DNA from: Chryseobacterium culicis
Lineage (GTDB): Bacteria; Bacteroidota; Bacteroidia; Flavobacteriales; Weeksellaceae
DNA: 64,000 nt
NCBI RefSeq assembly: GCF_002979755.1
Contig: NZ_PCPP01000001.1
Location: forward strand, 2,326,665 to 2,390,664
Reading direction: 5' to 3'
In this document: piece by piece, positions 26,520 to 35,376 of the stretch
Numbering within the stretch: position 1 is the first letter of the stretch
How the letters are laid out: the number at the start of each line of letters is the position of its first letter
Made by a program: the position numbers and the translations under genes
Notes under the pieces: generated by a model
Seen by the model: only the letters and a program-made list of their open reading frames with translations
What the model was told of the DNA's origin: nothing
The model's database searches: none

Positions 26520-27533
26520 ATGCAGGAAAATTTTTCATTAAAACCTTATAACACATTCGGTGTTGAAGCCAAAGCCCATTATTTTACTGAAGTCAGTACT
26601 ATTGATGAATTAAAAGAGGCGCTCATTTTCTCGAAGACGAATTCCCTTCAGCTTCTGTTTTTGGGAGGCGGGAGTAACATTCTTCTTACCAAAGATTTTG
26701 ACGGTCTTGCTATTCAACTGAATTTAAAAGGAATTTCCGAAGAACACATCAGTGAAAATGAAGTATTAGTAACCGCAAAAGCAGGTGAAAACTGGCATGA
26801 ATTTGTGATGTACTGCCTGCAAAAAAATTATGGAGGACTTGAAAACCTGTCCTTAATTCCGGGAAATGTGGGAACTTCTCCTATGCAGAATATCGGGGCT
26901 TACGGAACAGAGATCAAAGACGTTTTTGTAAGCTGTGAGGCATTGGATCTGGAAAATCTTGAACTGAGGACCTTCAGTCTTGAACAATGTAGATTCGGAT
27001 ACAGAGATTCTATTTTCAAGCAGGAAGGAAAAGGCAGATATGTTATTCTTGGAGTCACTTTTAAGCTTACCCAAAAAGAACATCGTATCAAAACCGAATA
27101 TGGAGCTATCCAATCCGAACTGGAAAATCTTGGCATTAAAAATCCTACGATTCAGGATGTTTCCAAAGCGGTGATCCATATCAGACAAAGCAAACTGCCG
27201 GATCCTAAGAAAATTGGAAATGCCGGAAGTTTTTTCAAGAACCCGACAATTCCTCTTGCCCAGTTTGAAGCATTAAAACAGCAATTTGAAAATATTCAGG
27301 GTTATCCCAATGGAAACATGGTAAAAGTACCCGCAGGATGGTTAATTGAGCAATGTGGATGGAAAGGAAAGCAGATCGGAAATGCAGCTTCCCACCAACT
27401 TCAATCATTGGTGATCATCAATGCTACAGGAAAGGCTACCGGAAAGGAAATTTTTGATTTTTCTACAGAAATCATCAATTCTGTGAAAGAAAAGTTCGGA
27501 ATAGAGCTTGAACGGGAAGTGAATATTATTTAA
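26520..27533 (+). CDS. murB: UDP-N-acetylenolpyruvoylglucosamine reductase
   Basis: Reduces UDP-GlcNAc-enolpyruvate (the MurA product) to UDP-MurNAc with NADPH and FAD in the cytoplasm. The 337 residues are of the type I (E. coli-like) size. The FAD-binding segment has FLGGGSNILLT (about 46) and SLIPGNVGTSPMQNIGAYG (about 108). The catalytic Ser lies in NAGSFFKNP (about 235), and the C-terminal Glu in the IELEREV end. It follows the lipoprotein gene by 3 bases. Confidence 0.95.
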   Translation: MQENFSLKPYNTFGVEAKAHYFTEVSTIDELKEALIFSKTNSLQLLFLGGGSNILLTKDFDGLAIQLNLKGISEEHISENEVLVTAKAGENWHEFVMYCLQKNYGGLENLSLIPGNVGTSPMQNIGAYGTEIKDVFVSCEALDLENLELRTFSLEQCRFGYRDSIFKQEGKGRYVILGVTFKLTQKEHRIKTEYGAIQSELENLGIKNPTIQDVSKAVIHIRQSKLPDPKKIGNAGSFFKNPTIPLAQFEALKQQFENIQGYPNGNMVKVPAGWLIEQCGWKGKQIGNAASHQLQSLVIINATGKATGKEIFDFSTEIINSVKEKFGIELEREVNII

Positions 27534-27545
27534 TCTAAAAAATAC

Positions 27546-27580
27546 AAAGGCTGATTCTATTGGAATGCAGCCTTTTTTTT
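27546..27580 (+). terminator. terminator of the murB operon
   Basis: AAAGGCTG...CAGCCTTT with an inner ATTC/GAAT pair is followed by eight T. Confidence 0.85.
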
Positions 27581-28102
27581 CTTATTATCTGTACGTATTG
27601 GATAAACGCAAAGTCGCAAGGATCTTTTATTTTCTTCGTTATTATTTAAAGTCGCAAGGATTTTATCTTCGATAAAATTTAATACTGTTCGATCTTTGTG
27701 CTACAAAAGGATTAACCTTATCTTATTTTATTCTCACTCTTGCTGAAAACCTCCGATTTTCTCGCGCCTTAAAACGGCATATTATTCAAAACCTTTACGC
27801 CTTTGCATTTTCCAACAATAATATAGTTTTTATTTTATCTATGGTAAAATTGAACTCTACCTATTTTAGGTAATATAATCTCGCGCGGATTTCGCAGATG
27901 ACACAGACCTTTAGACATTGTTTTTTATTTCACTATTGCTTAAAATCTCATGTTGATTGAAGTCGAAATATTCTTGCCCTTAAAAGCGATCTATTATTCA
28001 AAATCTTTGCACCTTTGCTTTTTCCAATAAAAATTAATTCAGAATCAATTCATATCCAGTCTCCGGAAAATCATTATTTTAGCTTAAAAATTACAATTCG
28101 TG
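27581..28102. repeat. intergenic region with degenerate repeats
   Basis: No gene is seen in about 520 bp. AAAGTCGCAAGGAT occurs at about 27610 and 27651. A roughly 60-bp unit with TTATTCAAAA-CTTT-C-CCTTTGC recurs at about 27766-27825 and 27976-28035. TCGCGCGGATTTCGCAGATG near 27881 belongs to a CGCAGATT-type repeat that also appears, decayed, at 31005-31090. These look like dead copies of dispersed intergenic repeats. Confidence 0.5.
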
Positions 28103-28906
28103 ATGAAAATAGCTATTCTTGGAGCCGGAAATATGGGACTTTCTTTTTCAAAATCATTTTTGAAATACGAACTGATCAAACCTGAACACCTTCATCTTAT
28201 TATCAGAAATCAGGAAAAAATCTCCAAAATAGCTGAAGAATTTCCCCATTCTAAAATTTCTACGTTTGAAGAAATTCAGGAACTCGATGCTGATTTAATC
28301 ATTATTGCCGTAAAGCCTCAGGATTTTCATACCGTTGCTCAAAATATTCAATTTACCTTCAAAGAAAACCAGATGGTTCTCTCCATCATGGCAGGGATTA
28401 ATATTGAAAAAATTCAGAAATCGCTGAATCATCCATTAGTGGTAAGAGCAATGCCGAACTCTCCTACCCTTTTGGGAATGGGAATTACAGGATATACCGC
28501 AGCTAACGGAATCTCTTTCAGTCAATTAATCAGTATAGAAAGATTATTGAACAGTACCGGAAGATCGGTTTATCTTGAGGATGAAGAACTTCTGGATGGT
28601 GTTACAGCTCTTTCAGGAAGTGGTCCTGCTTATTTTTATTATATCATCGATGCCATGATTAAAGCAGGGGTCGAAATGGGAATTGAAGAAAACCTTTCCA
28701 AACTTTTTGTAAAACAAACCATGCTAGGAGCGTATCACCTGATTAATAATTCTGACAAAAATCTTGAAGAACTGATTAAAGACGTTGCTTCTAAAGGCGG
28801 AACTACTGAAGCTGCTTTAAAAACGTTTGAAGAAAACAGTTTCAAAGAAATTCTGAAACAGGGAATTCTGAATGCCGAAAAGCGCGCGAAGGAACTTAAT
28901 AATTAA
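28103..28906 (+). CDS. proC: pyrroline-5-carboxylate reductase
   Basis: Last step of proline synthesis, NAD(P)H-dependent, cytoplasmic. 267 residues. The start is ATG 28103; an in-frame GTG directly before it is less likely. The Rossmann loop ILGAGNMGLSF is at 4-14, VVRAMPNSPTLLGMG near 113, and the C-terminal dimer and substrate region ALSGSGPAYFYYIIDAM near 170-186, then LIKDVASKGGTTEAAL. It overlaps the convergent VanZ-like gene by 11 bases and has no terminator of its own. Confidence 0.95.
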   Translation: MKIAILGAGNMGLSFSKSFLKYELIKPEHLHLIIRNQEKISKIAEEFPHSKISTFEEIQELDADLIIIAVKPQDFHTVAQNIQFTFKENQMVLSIMAGINIEKIQKSLNHPLVVRAMPNSPTLLGMGITGYTAANGISFSQLISIERLLNSTGRSVYLEDEELLDGVTALSGSGPAYFYYIIDAMIKAGVEMGIEENLSKLFVKQTMLGAYHLINNSDKNLEELIKDVASKGGTTEAALKTFEENSFKEILKQGILNAEKRAKELNN

Positions 28907-29309
28907 ATCTTTTATCAATAGCGCTGCACAATATCCATCCCAGATAAACTCCAAAAGTATTCAGGATGATATCATCTACTTCAAATATTCCCATTCTTGT
29001 AAAGTACTGAAGAGCTTCTACAATTAAGATGCATGAGATAAAACCAAACATCAGTGGCTTTAATTTTTTCAGTTCGGGAATCATCCAGCCCAGAAATCCA
29101 AAAGGAATAAACATAATAATATTGCCCAAAACAATCGTCACAATATCGATCGTCTTATTCGGACCCTGAATAAATTTTATCGTAGAAAAAACAGGTTCTA
29201 TCGTGATAAGATTTTCCTCGTACTGAAATCTGCCCATTCCTAAAAACATCAGATAGAGCAAAAGCAGACTATAGGGAACAATAATGATTTTATATATTTT
29301 CTTTAACAT
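28896..29309 (-). CDS. VanZ-like membrane protein
   Basis: 137 residues with four hydrophobic segments (about 7-25, 55-75, 85-102 and 115-130). The motif pair GNIIMFIPFGFLGW and EALQYFTRMGIFEVDDIILN matches the VanZ family. VanZ gives low-level teicoplanin resistance in enterococci, but the many chromosomal relatives have no known role. The 3' end overlaps that of proC by 11 bases tail to tail; the start faces lnt. Confidence 0.85.
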   Translation of the reverse strand: MLKKIYKIIIVPYSLLLLYLMFLGMGRFQYEENLITIEPVFSTIKFIQGPNKTIDIVTIVLGNIIMFIPFGFLGWMIPELKKLKPLMFGFISCILIVEALQYFTRMGIFEVDDIILNTFGVYLGWILCSAIDKRFNY

Positions 29310-29340
29310 TGAACTGCTAATATATTCATTTCAAAAACAT

Positions 29341-29348
29341 TAAATTTG
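29341..29348 (+). promoter_or_regulatory. predicted -7 box for lnt
   Basis: TAAATTTG matches TAnnTTTG, 17 bases before ATG 29366. No TTG is at the expected -33 distance. Confidence 0.45.
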
Positions 29349-29365
29349 TGTATTAAAATAATTTA

Positions 29366-31000
29366 ATGAAATACGTTCTACTTACACTTATTTCAGCAAT
29401 GCTGCTGTCGGTTTCATGGCCAACTTATGGAGTTCCGTTTTTTATATTTTTCGCCCTTGTTCCTCTTCTGATGATGGAACATGGAATTTCAAAATTCTCA
29501 GATTATAAAAGGAAAAGCTGGGTCGTCTTCGGATTATCTTACTTATGTTTTGTGATCTGGAATGTAGTCACTACAGGCTGGCTGTATGGCTCAAAAAACC
29601 CTGACGGAAGCCACTCTATGATGGCTGTATTATTCCCGGTACTGGTAAATTCCCTTTTATATTCTTTGGTATTCCAATGTTATCACTGGTACAAAAATGC
29701 TCAGGGAACCTATTGGGGATTAGGATTTTTAATTGCCATCTGGATGAGCTTTGAGAAGTTTCATTTGGGATGGGAACTGACATGGCCATGGCTGAACCTG
29801 GGGAATGTATTTTCAGACTACCCAAAGCTGATCCAATGGTATGACACGTTAGGTGCCACAGGGGGAAGCTTCTGGATTCTTTTGGTTAATGTTTTAATAT
29901 TCTATACGGTAAGAACCTGGGAAGCCGGAAGAAAAAGAAAAGATCTGATTAAAAACTCTGCGATCGTAGGGGCTTTAATTATCTTACCAATGATTATTTC
30001 AGTGATCAAATACAATAGTTTTGATGAAAAGCCTATCGGACAGGTAAGCGTTCTGATGCTCCAGCCGGATCTTGATCCTTATGCTGAAAAATATTCAAAA
30101 GACAGTCTGACCATAGAACAGGATTTATTGGCTCTTGCTGAAAAAAACTCAACAGGTAAGATTGATTACTATATTGCTCCTGAAACGGCGCTTCCGGGAA
30201 AAGGATCTATTTCTGAAACAGCTTTTGAAAAGAGTTTACTTTTAAATAATATCAAAGGATTTTTATCCAATCATCCGGGATCTGTTTTTGCTACAGGAAT
30301 TTCTTCCCACCGTTTTTTTTATAATCCGGCTGATTTACCTAAAGAAGCCTACCAAATCAATAGCGGTGTTTGGGTGAGCAGCTATAATACAGCGATTCAA
30401 CTGGTTCCTAACCAAAAAGTTCAGGCTTATCACAAGGGAAAACTGGTGCCGGGTGTAGAAATATTCCCTTATATGAATGTTTTAAAACCATTGTTGGGAG
30501 ATGCCATGCTGAACCTTGGCGGTACCGTAGCCTCTTTGGGGACAGATAAAGAAAGAGTTGCCTTTTCAAACCCTTACAATAAAGGGAAGCTGGCACCGAT
30601 TATCTGCTATGAAAGTATTTACGGGGAGTTTGTAACAGACTATGTAAAAAAAGGAGCTAATTTCTTAGGCATTATGACCAACGATTCCTGGTGGGGCGTT
30701 ACAGAAGGACACAAACAACTTCTATCTTACGCGAAATTAAGAGCTATTGAAACCAGAAGAGAAATTGCCCGTGCGGCCAACAGTGGGATTTCAGCGCATA
30801 TCAATGCTAAAGGAGAGATCACCGCTGATACTTTCTATGGTGACCAAACAGCCTTATTCGCAAAGGTAAATCTTTATGATACCATGACATTCTATACCAG
30901 AGCCGGAGATATTCTTTCAAGATTTTCCCTATTTGCCTTAGGATTTTTATTGTTCTATTACCTGATTGAATGGTTTAAAAAGAAAACGAAGAAAGCGTAG
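29366..31000 (+). CDS. lnt: apolipoprotein N-acyltransferase
   Basis: Adds the third acyl chain to lipoproteins at the inner membrane. 544 residues. Five or six N-terminal membrane helices (to about 215) are followed by a periplasmic nitrilase domain. Its Glu-Lys-Cys triad is visible in APETALPGKG (about 270), YHKGKLVPGVE (about 352) and ICYESIYGEFV (about 412). A last membrane helix is near 518-535. Many SPII lipoproteins in the window are expected substrates. Monocistronic. Confidence 0.94.
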   Translation: MKYVLLTLISAMLLSVSWPTYGVPFFIFFALVPLLMMEHGISKFSDYKRKSWVVFGLSYLCFVIWNVVTTGWLYGSKNPDGSHSMMAVLFPVLVNSLLYSLVFQCYHWYKNAQGTYWGLGFLIAIWMSFEKFHLGWELTWPWLNLGNVFSDYPKLIQWYDTLGATGGSFWILLVNVLIFYTVRTWEAGRKRKDLIKNSAIVGALIILPMIISVIKYNSFDEKPIGQVSVLMLQPDLDPYAEKYSKDSLTIEQDLLALAEKNSTGKIDYYIAPETALPGKGSISETAFEKSLLLNNIKGFLSNHPGSVFATGISSHRFFYNPADLPKEAYQINSGVWVSSYNTAIQLVPNQKVQAYHKGKLVPGVEIFPYMNVLKPLLGDAMLNLGGTVASLGTDKERVAFSNPYNKGKLAPIICYESIYGEFVTDYVKKGANFLGIMTNDSWWGVTEGHKQLLSYAKLRAIETRREIARAANSGISAHINAKGEITADTFYGDQTALFAKVNLYDTMTFYTRAGDILSRFSLFALGFLLFYYLIEWFKKKTKKA

Positions 31001-31100
31001 TTTTTAAACACGAATTGCGCAAATATTTCCACAAATAACACAAGATCTACACGATCAGCGGGAAAATAGAATACTCGCAAATTCTACAGATTTTTTACAT

Positions 31101-31139
31101 AAAAAAAGAGAAAAGCCAGCTGGACGTCTGGCTTTTCTC
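31101..31139 (-). terminator. terminator of the FG-GAP protein gene
   Basis: A perfect 12-bp stem GAGAAAAGCCAG / CTGGCTTTTCTC (31108-31119 with 31128-31139) is followed by a T run on the minus strand. Confidence 0.88.
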
Positions 31140-31165
31140 ATTGATAGAAGATAGAATTGATTCAA

Positions 31166-32875
31166 TTACTTAATCGTAAGTTTTCTGGTGGTTATTTCGT
31201 TTTTTATCTTCAGTTTTAATAAATATACTCCTTTAGGTAAATGAGAAACATCAATAGACTGATCTCCGTTTACCTTAATATTCAGTTTTCTTCCATCCAT
31301 CGAATACATTTCGGCTTCTGAAACTTTTTCGCCTTTGATATACACTTTATCTGATACCGGATTAGGATAGATAACAAGTTGCTTTTCAGATTTGATGTCC
31401 GCTGTTCCCAGCACACTTTGAGTAGAAGCATCAGAATACACTTTTGAAGCATCAATAGATTTTACACTCCAGTATACATTCTGAATGGACGGATCAAGAT
31501 CCAGAAACCATGATGGTGTGGTTACTACATACTTAGCAATATCATGAGCTCCCTGTGTAGATCCTACGGTAATTTCATAACGTAAGGCATTCACCGGAGT
31601 TTTATCATCCGATGCTCCGCTCCAGGTAAAATTGAACCTGTTTCCGTTTTTCGTCATATTCAGCTGAGTAGGTGCCGCAGGTTTTGCATTGGCCGCTGTA
31701 GCATTATTTTTAAATACTTTCGTTAGTGAAGGCAAATCAGAAGCAGCCCAGTCGAATCCACCCAGTAAGATATCCAGATGATGATCGTTATTAAAATCAA
31801 AAAGCTGAACCATCCCCGGACCTCCCAGTTCATGGATACCCGTTATGATTCCTTCATTAAATGTATTATTGGATGCATTATAGATATACGTTTTCACAAC
31901 GGCATTATAGTTTTCATTCCCGGAAATGATAAAGTCGTAATACCCATCATTATTAAGATCACCAACACTTAATGCCGCATCTGAAATATCCCCTACCGCA
32001 ATGGTCTGAGCATTCAGTGTACCGGTACCATCATTCATTAAAACGGCAAAATACCCATCATCATTGGCATCCCTTCCAATCACCACGATATCCTGAAAAC
32101 CGTCTGCATTAAAGTCTGCAAAATCTATTTTCCCTACTGCTACGGGAGCAAGATCCTGAGTATGAGTCAGAACCCCTGCCTGATTCATATATACTTTGGA
32201 TACAGGATCCCCGTTGATATCCGATCCGATAATCACAAGATCCAGAAGATGATCGTTATTAAGGTCTACCACTTTAAAACTTCCGCTCTGAGTTCCATCC
32301 ACCCAGTTTTCCGTCAGAACAAAATCAGTCCCTGTATTTTTATAATAATCCAGGCTATTTCCGAAACCTCCTCCATGAGCATATTGAGTACCATTAATGG
32401 CATAATCAGGTTTTCCGTCATGATTAAAATCAAAAACTTCCAGAGAACCATATATTTTACCGGGTAACTCTGCTTCTTTTACAAATCCTGTCCCGGTATT
32501 TTTGAATCGGTATTGTTTATAATTAACAACATCCCAATAGCTGAGTCCTGTAGAAACAATATCCATCAGCCCGTCATTATTATAGTCAATGAACTTAATA
32601 TCTCCCAGATGCGTCACATCTGCTCCTAATCCTGCAAACGGTAATAAAGTCGTCCCGTTATTCTGATATACTTCATTGTAGGTACTGTCTACATTTCCAT
32701 CACCGTCAGAATCTATTGCACCATTGAGTACAATATCCAGCGTACCATTGTTGTCTATATCCGCAATATCAGCTGCTGAATAATAAAAATTATTCATGCT
32801 GGTCTGCACCTCAGTAAAGTTCTGAGCCATCAGACTGACAGGCAACATAGACCATAAAATATAAATCCTCCTCAT
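31166..32875 (-). CDS. secreted FG-GAP/VCBS-repeat protein with T9SS sorting domain
   Basis: 569 residues. A signal peptide (ends LMAQ, about 18) is followed by FG-GAP/VCBS-type repeats to about residue 395. Each has a calcium-binding-like loop, such as DIDNNGTLDIV, DYNNDGLMDIV, DFNHDGKPDYA, DLNNDHLLDLV, DFNADGFQDIV, DLNNDGYYDFI and DFNNDHHLDIL, which suggests a beta-propeller. An Fn3-like domain (about 405-490) precedes a type A T9SS sorting domain (LVIYPNPVSDKVYI to KLTIK). It is probably surface-attached; ligand unknown. Monocistronic. Confidence 0.88.
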   Translation of the reverse strand: MRRIYILWSMLPVSLMAQNFTEVQTSMNNFYYSAADIADIDNNGTLDIVLNGAIDSDGDGNVDSTYNEVYQNNGTTLLPFAGLGADVTHLGDIKFIDYNNDGLMDIVSTGLSYWDVVNYKQYRFKNTGTGFVKEAELPGKIYGSLEVFDFNHDGKPDYAINGTQYAHGGGFGNSLDYYKNTGTDFVLTENWVDGTQSGSFKVVDLNNDHLLDLVIIGSDINGDPVSKVYMNQAGVLTHTQDLAPVAVGKIDFADFNADGFQDIVVIGRDANDDGYFAVLMNDGTGTLNAQTIAVGDISDAALSVGDLNNDGYYDFIISGNENYNAVVKTYIYNASNNTFNEGIITGIHELGGPGMVQLFDFNNDHHLDILLGGFDWAASDLPSLTKVFKNNATAANAKPAAPTQLNMTKNGNRFNFTWSGASDDKTPVNALRYEITVGSTQGAHDIAKYVVTTPSWFLDLDPSIQNVYWSVKSIDASKVYSDASTQSVLGTADIKSEKQLVIYPNPVSDKVYIKGEKVSEAEMYSMDGRKLNIKVNGDQSIDVSHLPKGVYLLKLKIKNEITTRKLTIK

Positions 32876-33118
32876 AGTTGTTTTTATTTAGATTAATTAA
32901 AAACAAAGATAGAATATTAAATTCTTTGCTTAAAAAAAAGCCTGTATGAAATATATCAGCACTGATTAACTGCTGTATCCCAAGGATTCTACTATTTTAA
33001 AAATTCATGATTATTAATCAGCCACTTATTTGCAAATATTTTCTAAAAGATTTGTCTATCTAAAAAATTCTTCGTTATTTTGCACTCTCAAATATTATAC
33101 AAATAAGAACATCGAGAT

Positions 33119-33361
33119 ATGTCAAGAATTTGCCAAATAACAGGAAAGCGTGCAATGGTTGGTAACAACGTTTCTCACGCTAATAACAAAACGAAGCGTC
33201 GTTTTGAAATTAACTTATTAGAGAAGAAGTTTTACCTTCCAGAGCAAGATAAGCACGTTACACTGAAAGTATCAGCTCATGGATTGAGAGTGATTAACAA
33301 GATTGGAATCGAGGAAGCTATTGAAAGAGCTACTAGAAACGGATTGATTAAAAAGAATTAA
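33119..33361 (+). CDS. rpmB: 50S ribosomal protein L28
   Basis: 80 residues with the family opening [20 protein letters not shown] and the basic stretch [12 protein letters not shown]. It is a structural protein of the large subunit. It starts the rpmB-rpmG-DUF4295 operon, with 6 bases to rpmG. This gene order is common in Bacteroidota. A single Cys (residue 5) is left, so the zinc-binding four-Cys form is not present. Confidence 0.97.
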   Translation: MSRICQITGKRAMVGNNVSHANNKTKRRFEINLLEKKFYLPEQDKHVTLKVSAHGLRVINKIGIEEAIERATRNGLIKKN

Positions 33362-33367
33362 TAAATC

Positions 33368-33550
33368 ATGGCAAAAAAAGGAAATAGAGTTCAAGTAATC
33401 CTTGAATGTACAGAGCACAAAGAAAGTGGTATGCCAGGAATGTCTAGATACATTTCTACAAAAAATAAAAAGAACACTACAGAGAGATTGGAATTGAAAA
33501 AATACAATCCTGTTCTTAAGAGATCTACCCTTCACAAAGAAATTAAGTAA
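33368..33550 (+). CDS. rpmG: 50S ribosomal protein L33
   Basis: 60 residues, [20 protein letters not shown] to the end TLHKEIK. It matches L33, a small E-site-proximal protein of the large subunit. Only one Cys (ECTEH) is present, so this is the zinc-free (C-minus) form. It is second in the operon with rpmB and the DUF4295 gene. Confidence 0.96.
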   Translation: MAKKGNRVQVILECTEHKESGMPGMSRYISTKNKKNTTERLELKKYNPVLKRSTLHKEIK

Positions 33551-33570
33551 TTTATAAATAATAACTTACC

Positions 33571-33720
33571 ATGGCAAAGAAAGTAGTAGCAACCCTACAA
33601 ACTGGGTCTAAAAAAATGACTAAAGTGGTGAAAATGGTTAAGTCTTCTAAATCAGGAGCTTACGTTTTCGAAGAAAAAGTAATGAATGCTGACGAAGTAG
33701 ATGGTTATTTAAAGAAATAA
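33571..33720 (+). CDS. DUF4295 small basic protein
   Basis: 49 residues (MAKKVVATLQTGSKKM... ending DEVDGYLKK). It is lysine-rich and shorter than usual gene-finder limits. This family is found after rpmG across Bacteroidota and is suspected to be ribosome-associated; that is inference from its fixed place and charge. It is 20 bases after rpmG and followed by the operon terminator. Confidence 0.88.
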   Translation: MAKKVVATLQTGSKKMTKVVKMVKSSKSGAYVFEEKVMNADEVDGYLKK

Positions 33721-33741
33721 TCTGTACTTTGTTTACAATAT

Positions 33742-33775
33742 AAAAAACTACTCATATTTTGTGAGTAGTTTTTTT
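33742..33775 (+). terminator. terminator of the rpmB-rpmG operon
   Basis: AAACTACTCA / TGAGTAGTTT (33745-33754 with 33762-33771) is followed by seven T. A similar but decayed hairpin lies at 34826-34857. Confidence 0.88.
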
Positions 33776-33803
33776 GTTATTTTTATGCTTAAAAAACATA
33801 CAA

Positions 33804-34751
33804 ATGAAATCGTTGTTTACGCTGCTTTTGGGCACCATTATTTTCTGTCCCATTTCGGCTCAAAGTATTAAAACAAATACAAATAAAGGAGTCGTTTTAA
33901 CGGTCCTTGGAAATGTACAGGATGCAGGTTCACCACAGGCAGGCTGTAAGAAAAGCTGTTGTGCTGATCTTTGGAAACATCCCAGACAAGATCGGAAAAT
34001 TATATCAATGGGAGTCATTGATTACGATCTGCAAAAAAATTATATTTTCGACAGCAGTCCTGATTTTACTTCACAACTTCAATGGTTACAGGAAAAATCC
34101 GGCACATTGGAAAAAACAGCTCCGGATGGAATTTTTATCACGCATGCCCACATTGGCCATTATACAGGTTTGATGTTTTTGGGAAGAGAAGGTATGAATT
34201 CTAAAAATGTTCCGGTGTATGCTATGCCGATACTTAAGAAGTATTTTGAGAATAACGGACCCTGGTCACAATTGGTTCATTTAAAAAACATTGAAGTCCG
34301 GGAAATGAAGAATGAAGTGCCACTACAAATAAATCCTCATCTTCAGGTCACTCCTATTTTAGTGCCCCATCGGGATGAATACTCCGAAACAGTAGGATAC
34401 TTAATTCAGGGACCCCATAAGAAGGCTTTATTTATACCCGATATTGATAAATGGAATACATGGAAGCACAGCATTACAGATTTCATCAAAAAGGTTGATT
34501 ATGCATTTTTAGATGCCACGTTTTATGACGCTGAAGAAGTAGGTTTCAGAGATATCTCAGAAATTCCCCATCCATTTGTAACGGAAAGCATGGAGCTTTT
34601 TAAAAACCTGCCGGTTCAGGAAAAAAAGAAAATCTACTTTATTCACTTCAATCACACCAACAAACTTTTAATTCCGGATAGCCAGCAGAGTAAAACGGTT
34701 CTGGCCAATGGATTTAATATTGCAATGCTTGGAGATACGGTAGAACTATAA
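33804..34751 (+). CDS. exported MBL-fold hydrolase, PqqB-like
   Basis: 315 residues from ATG 33804 (MKSLFTLLLGTIIFCPISAQ, a signal peptide). An earlier in-frame ATG at 33783 overlaps the terminator tail and would spoil the signal. The domain opens LGNVQDAGSPQAGCKKSCC, as in PqqB/PhnP-like metallo-hydrolases. The metal motif reads THAHIGHYTG: the Asp of the usual HxHxDH is Gly. Further ligands may be the His in ILVPHRDEYSE and Asp in FIPDIDKW and LDATFY. No PQQ genes are near, so a PQQ role is unlikely. Confidence 0.8.
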   Translation: MKSLFTLLLGTIIFCPISAQSIKTNTNKGVVLTVLGNVQDAGSPQAGCKKSCCADLWKHPRQDRKIISMGVIDYDLQKNYIFDSSPDFTSQLQWLQEKSGTLEKTAPDGIFITHAHIGHYTGLMFLGREGMNSKNVPVYAMPILKKYFENNGPWSQLVHLKNIEVREMKNEVPLQINPHLQVTPILVPHRDEYSETVGYLIQGPHKKALFIPDIDKWNTWKHSITDFIKKVDYAFLDATFYDAEEVGFRDISEIPHPFVTESMELFKNLPVQEKKKIYFIHFNHTNKLLIPDSQQSKTVLANGFNIAMLGDTVEL

Positions 34752-34825
34752 TTTTAAATAAGAAAAAGATACACAATACAACGGGCTTAACGTGGTGAGA
34801 TAGTCTATATTTTATAGATAATGTA

Positions 34826-34857
34826 AAAAAAACACTCATTTTTTGGGTAGTTTTTTT
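34826..34857 (+). terminator. weak terminator after the PqqB-like gene
   Basis: AAAACACTCA pairs with TGGGTAGTTTT with one bulge and a G-U pair, followed by a T run. The T run leads directly into the next promoter. Confidence 0.55.
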
Positions 34858-34859
34858 GC

Positions 34860-34867
34860 TATCTTTG
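34860..34867 (+). promoter_or_regulatory. predicted -7 box for the exported Rid gene
   Basis: TATCTTTG matches TAnnTTTG and directly follows the T run of the preceding hairpin. The ATG used is 34894, 27 bases on. Confidence 0.5.
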
Positions 34868-34893
34868 CTCACCAGATTATTAATCAGCAAAAT

Positions 34894-35361
34894 ATGAAAA
34901 AGATTCTTGTTCTGTTATGTACAGCAACTTTTCTATTTTCATTCAGTCAGAAAACAATGAACCCTGTAGAATATAAAAGTTCGCCGAAAGTTTTCAACAT
35001 AAAAGGATTATCTCAGTCAGTCAGTATTGACTGTGGCAGTTCTAAAATGGTTTTATTATCCGGACAGGTGCCTCTGGATCTGGAGGGTAACGTTGTGGGG
35101 AATACTATTGAAGATCAGGCACAGCAGATTTTCAAAAATATTGAAAACATCCTGAAAGAATATGAAGGCACAGGAAAAGATATTATCAAACTGGTAATCT
35201 ACACCACAGATATCAAAAAAACAGCTGATTTCAGAAAAGTTAGGGATTTGTATGTCAATCTTCAAAATCCTCCTGTAAGCAGCCTTGTAGAAGTGAGCAG
35301 GCTTTTCAGAGATGATGTGCTTATAGAAGTAGAAGCCACAGCAGTGATTAAAAATAAATAA
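34894..35361 (+). CDS. exported Rid-family (YjgF/UK114) protein
   Basis: 155 residues from ATG 34894. MKKILVLLCTATFLFSFSQ is a signal peptide, unusual for a family that is mostly cytoplasmic. The Rid fold follows: VLLSGQVPLDLEGNVVG, QAQQIFKNIENILKEYEG and LVEVSRLFRDDVLIEVEAT. Where RidA enamine deaminases have PARS with the catalytic Arg, this protein has PVSS, so classical imine deaminase activity is unlikely. Function is therefore unknown, probably periplasmic. The ftsY gene starts 15 bases later, so co-transcription is possible. Confidence 0.85.
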   Translation: MKKILVLLCTATFLFSFSQKTMNPVEYKSSPKVFNIKGLSQSVSIDCGSSKMVLLSGQVPLDLEGNVVGNTIEDQAQQIFKNIENILKEYEGTGKDIIKLVIYTTDIKKTADFRKVRDLYVNLQNPPVSSLVEVSRLFRDDVLIEVEATAVIKNK

Positions 35362-35376
35362 GAATAAACTAAAACT

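Noticed and set aside
33804..34751. Assignment of the MBL gene as pqqB
   Set aside because: Only the fold and opening motif are shared; it is exported, lacks the usual metal Asp and has no pqq neighbours.
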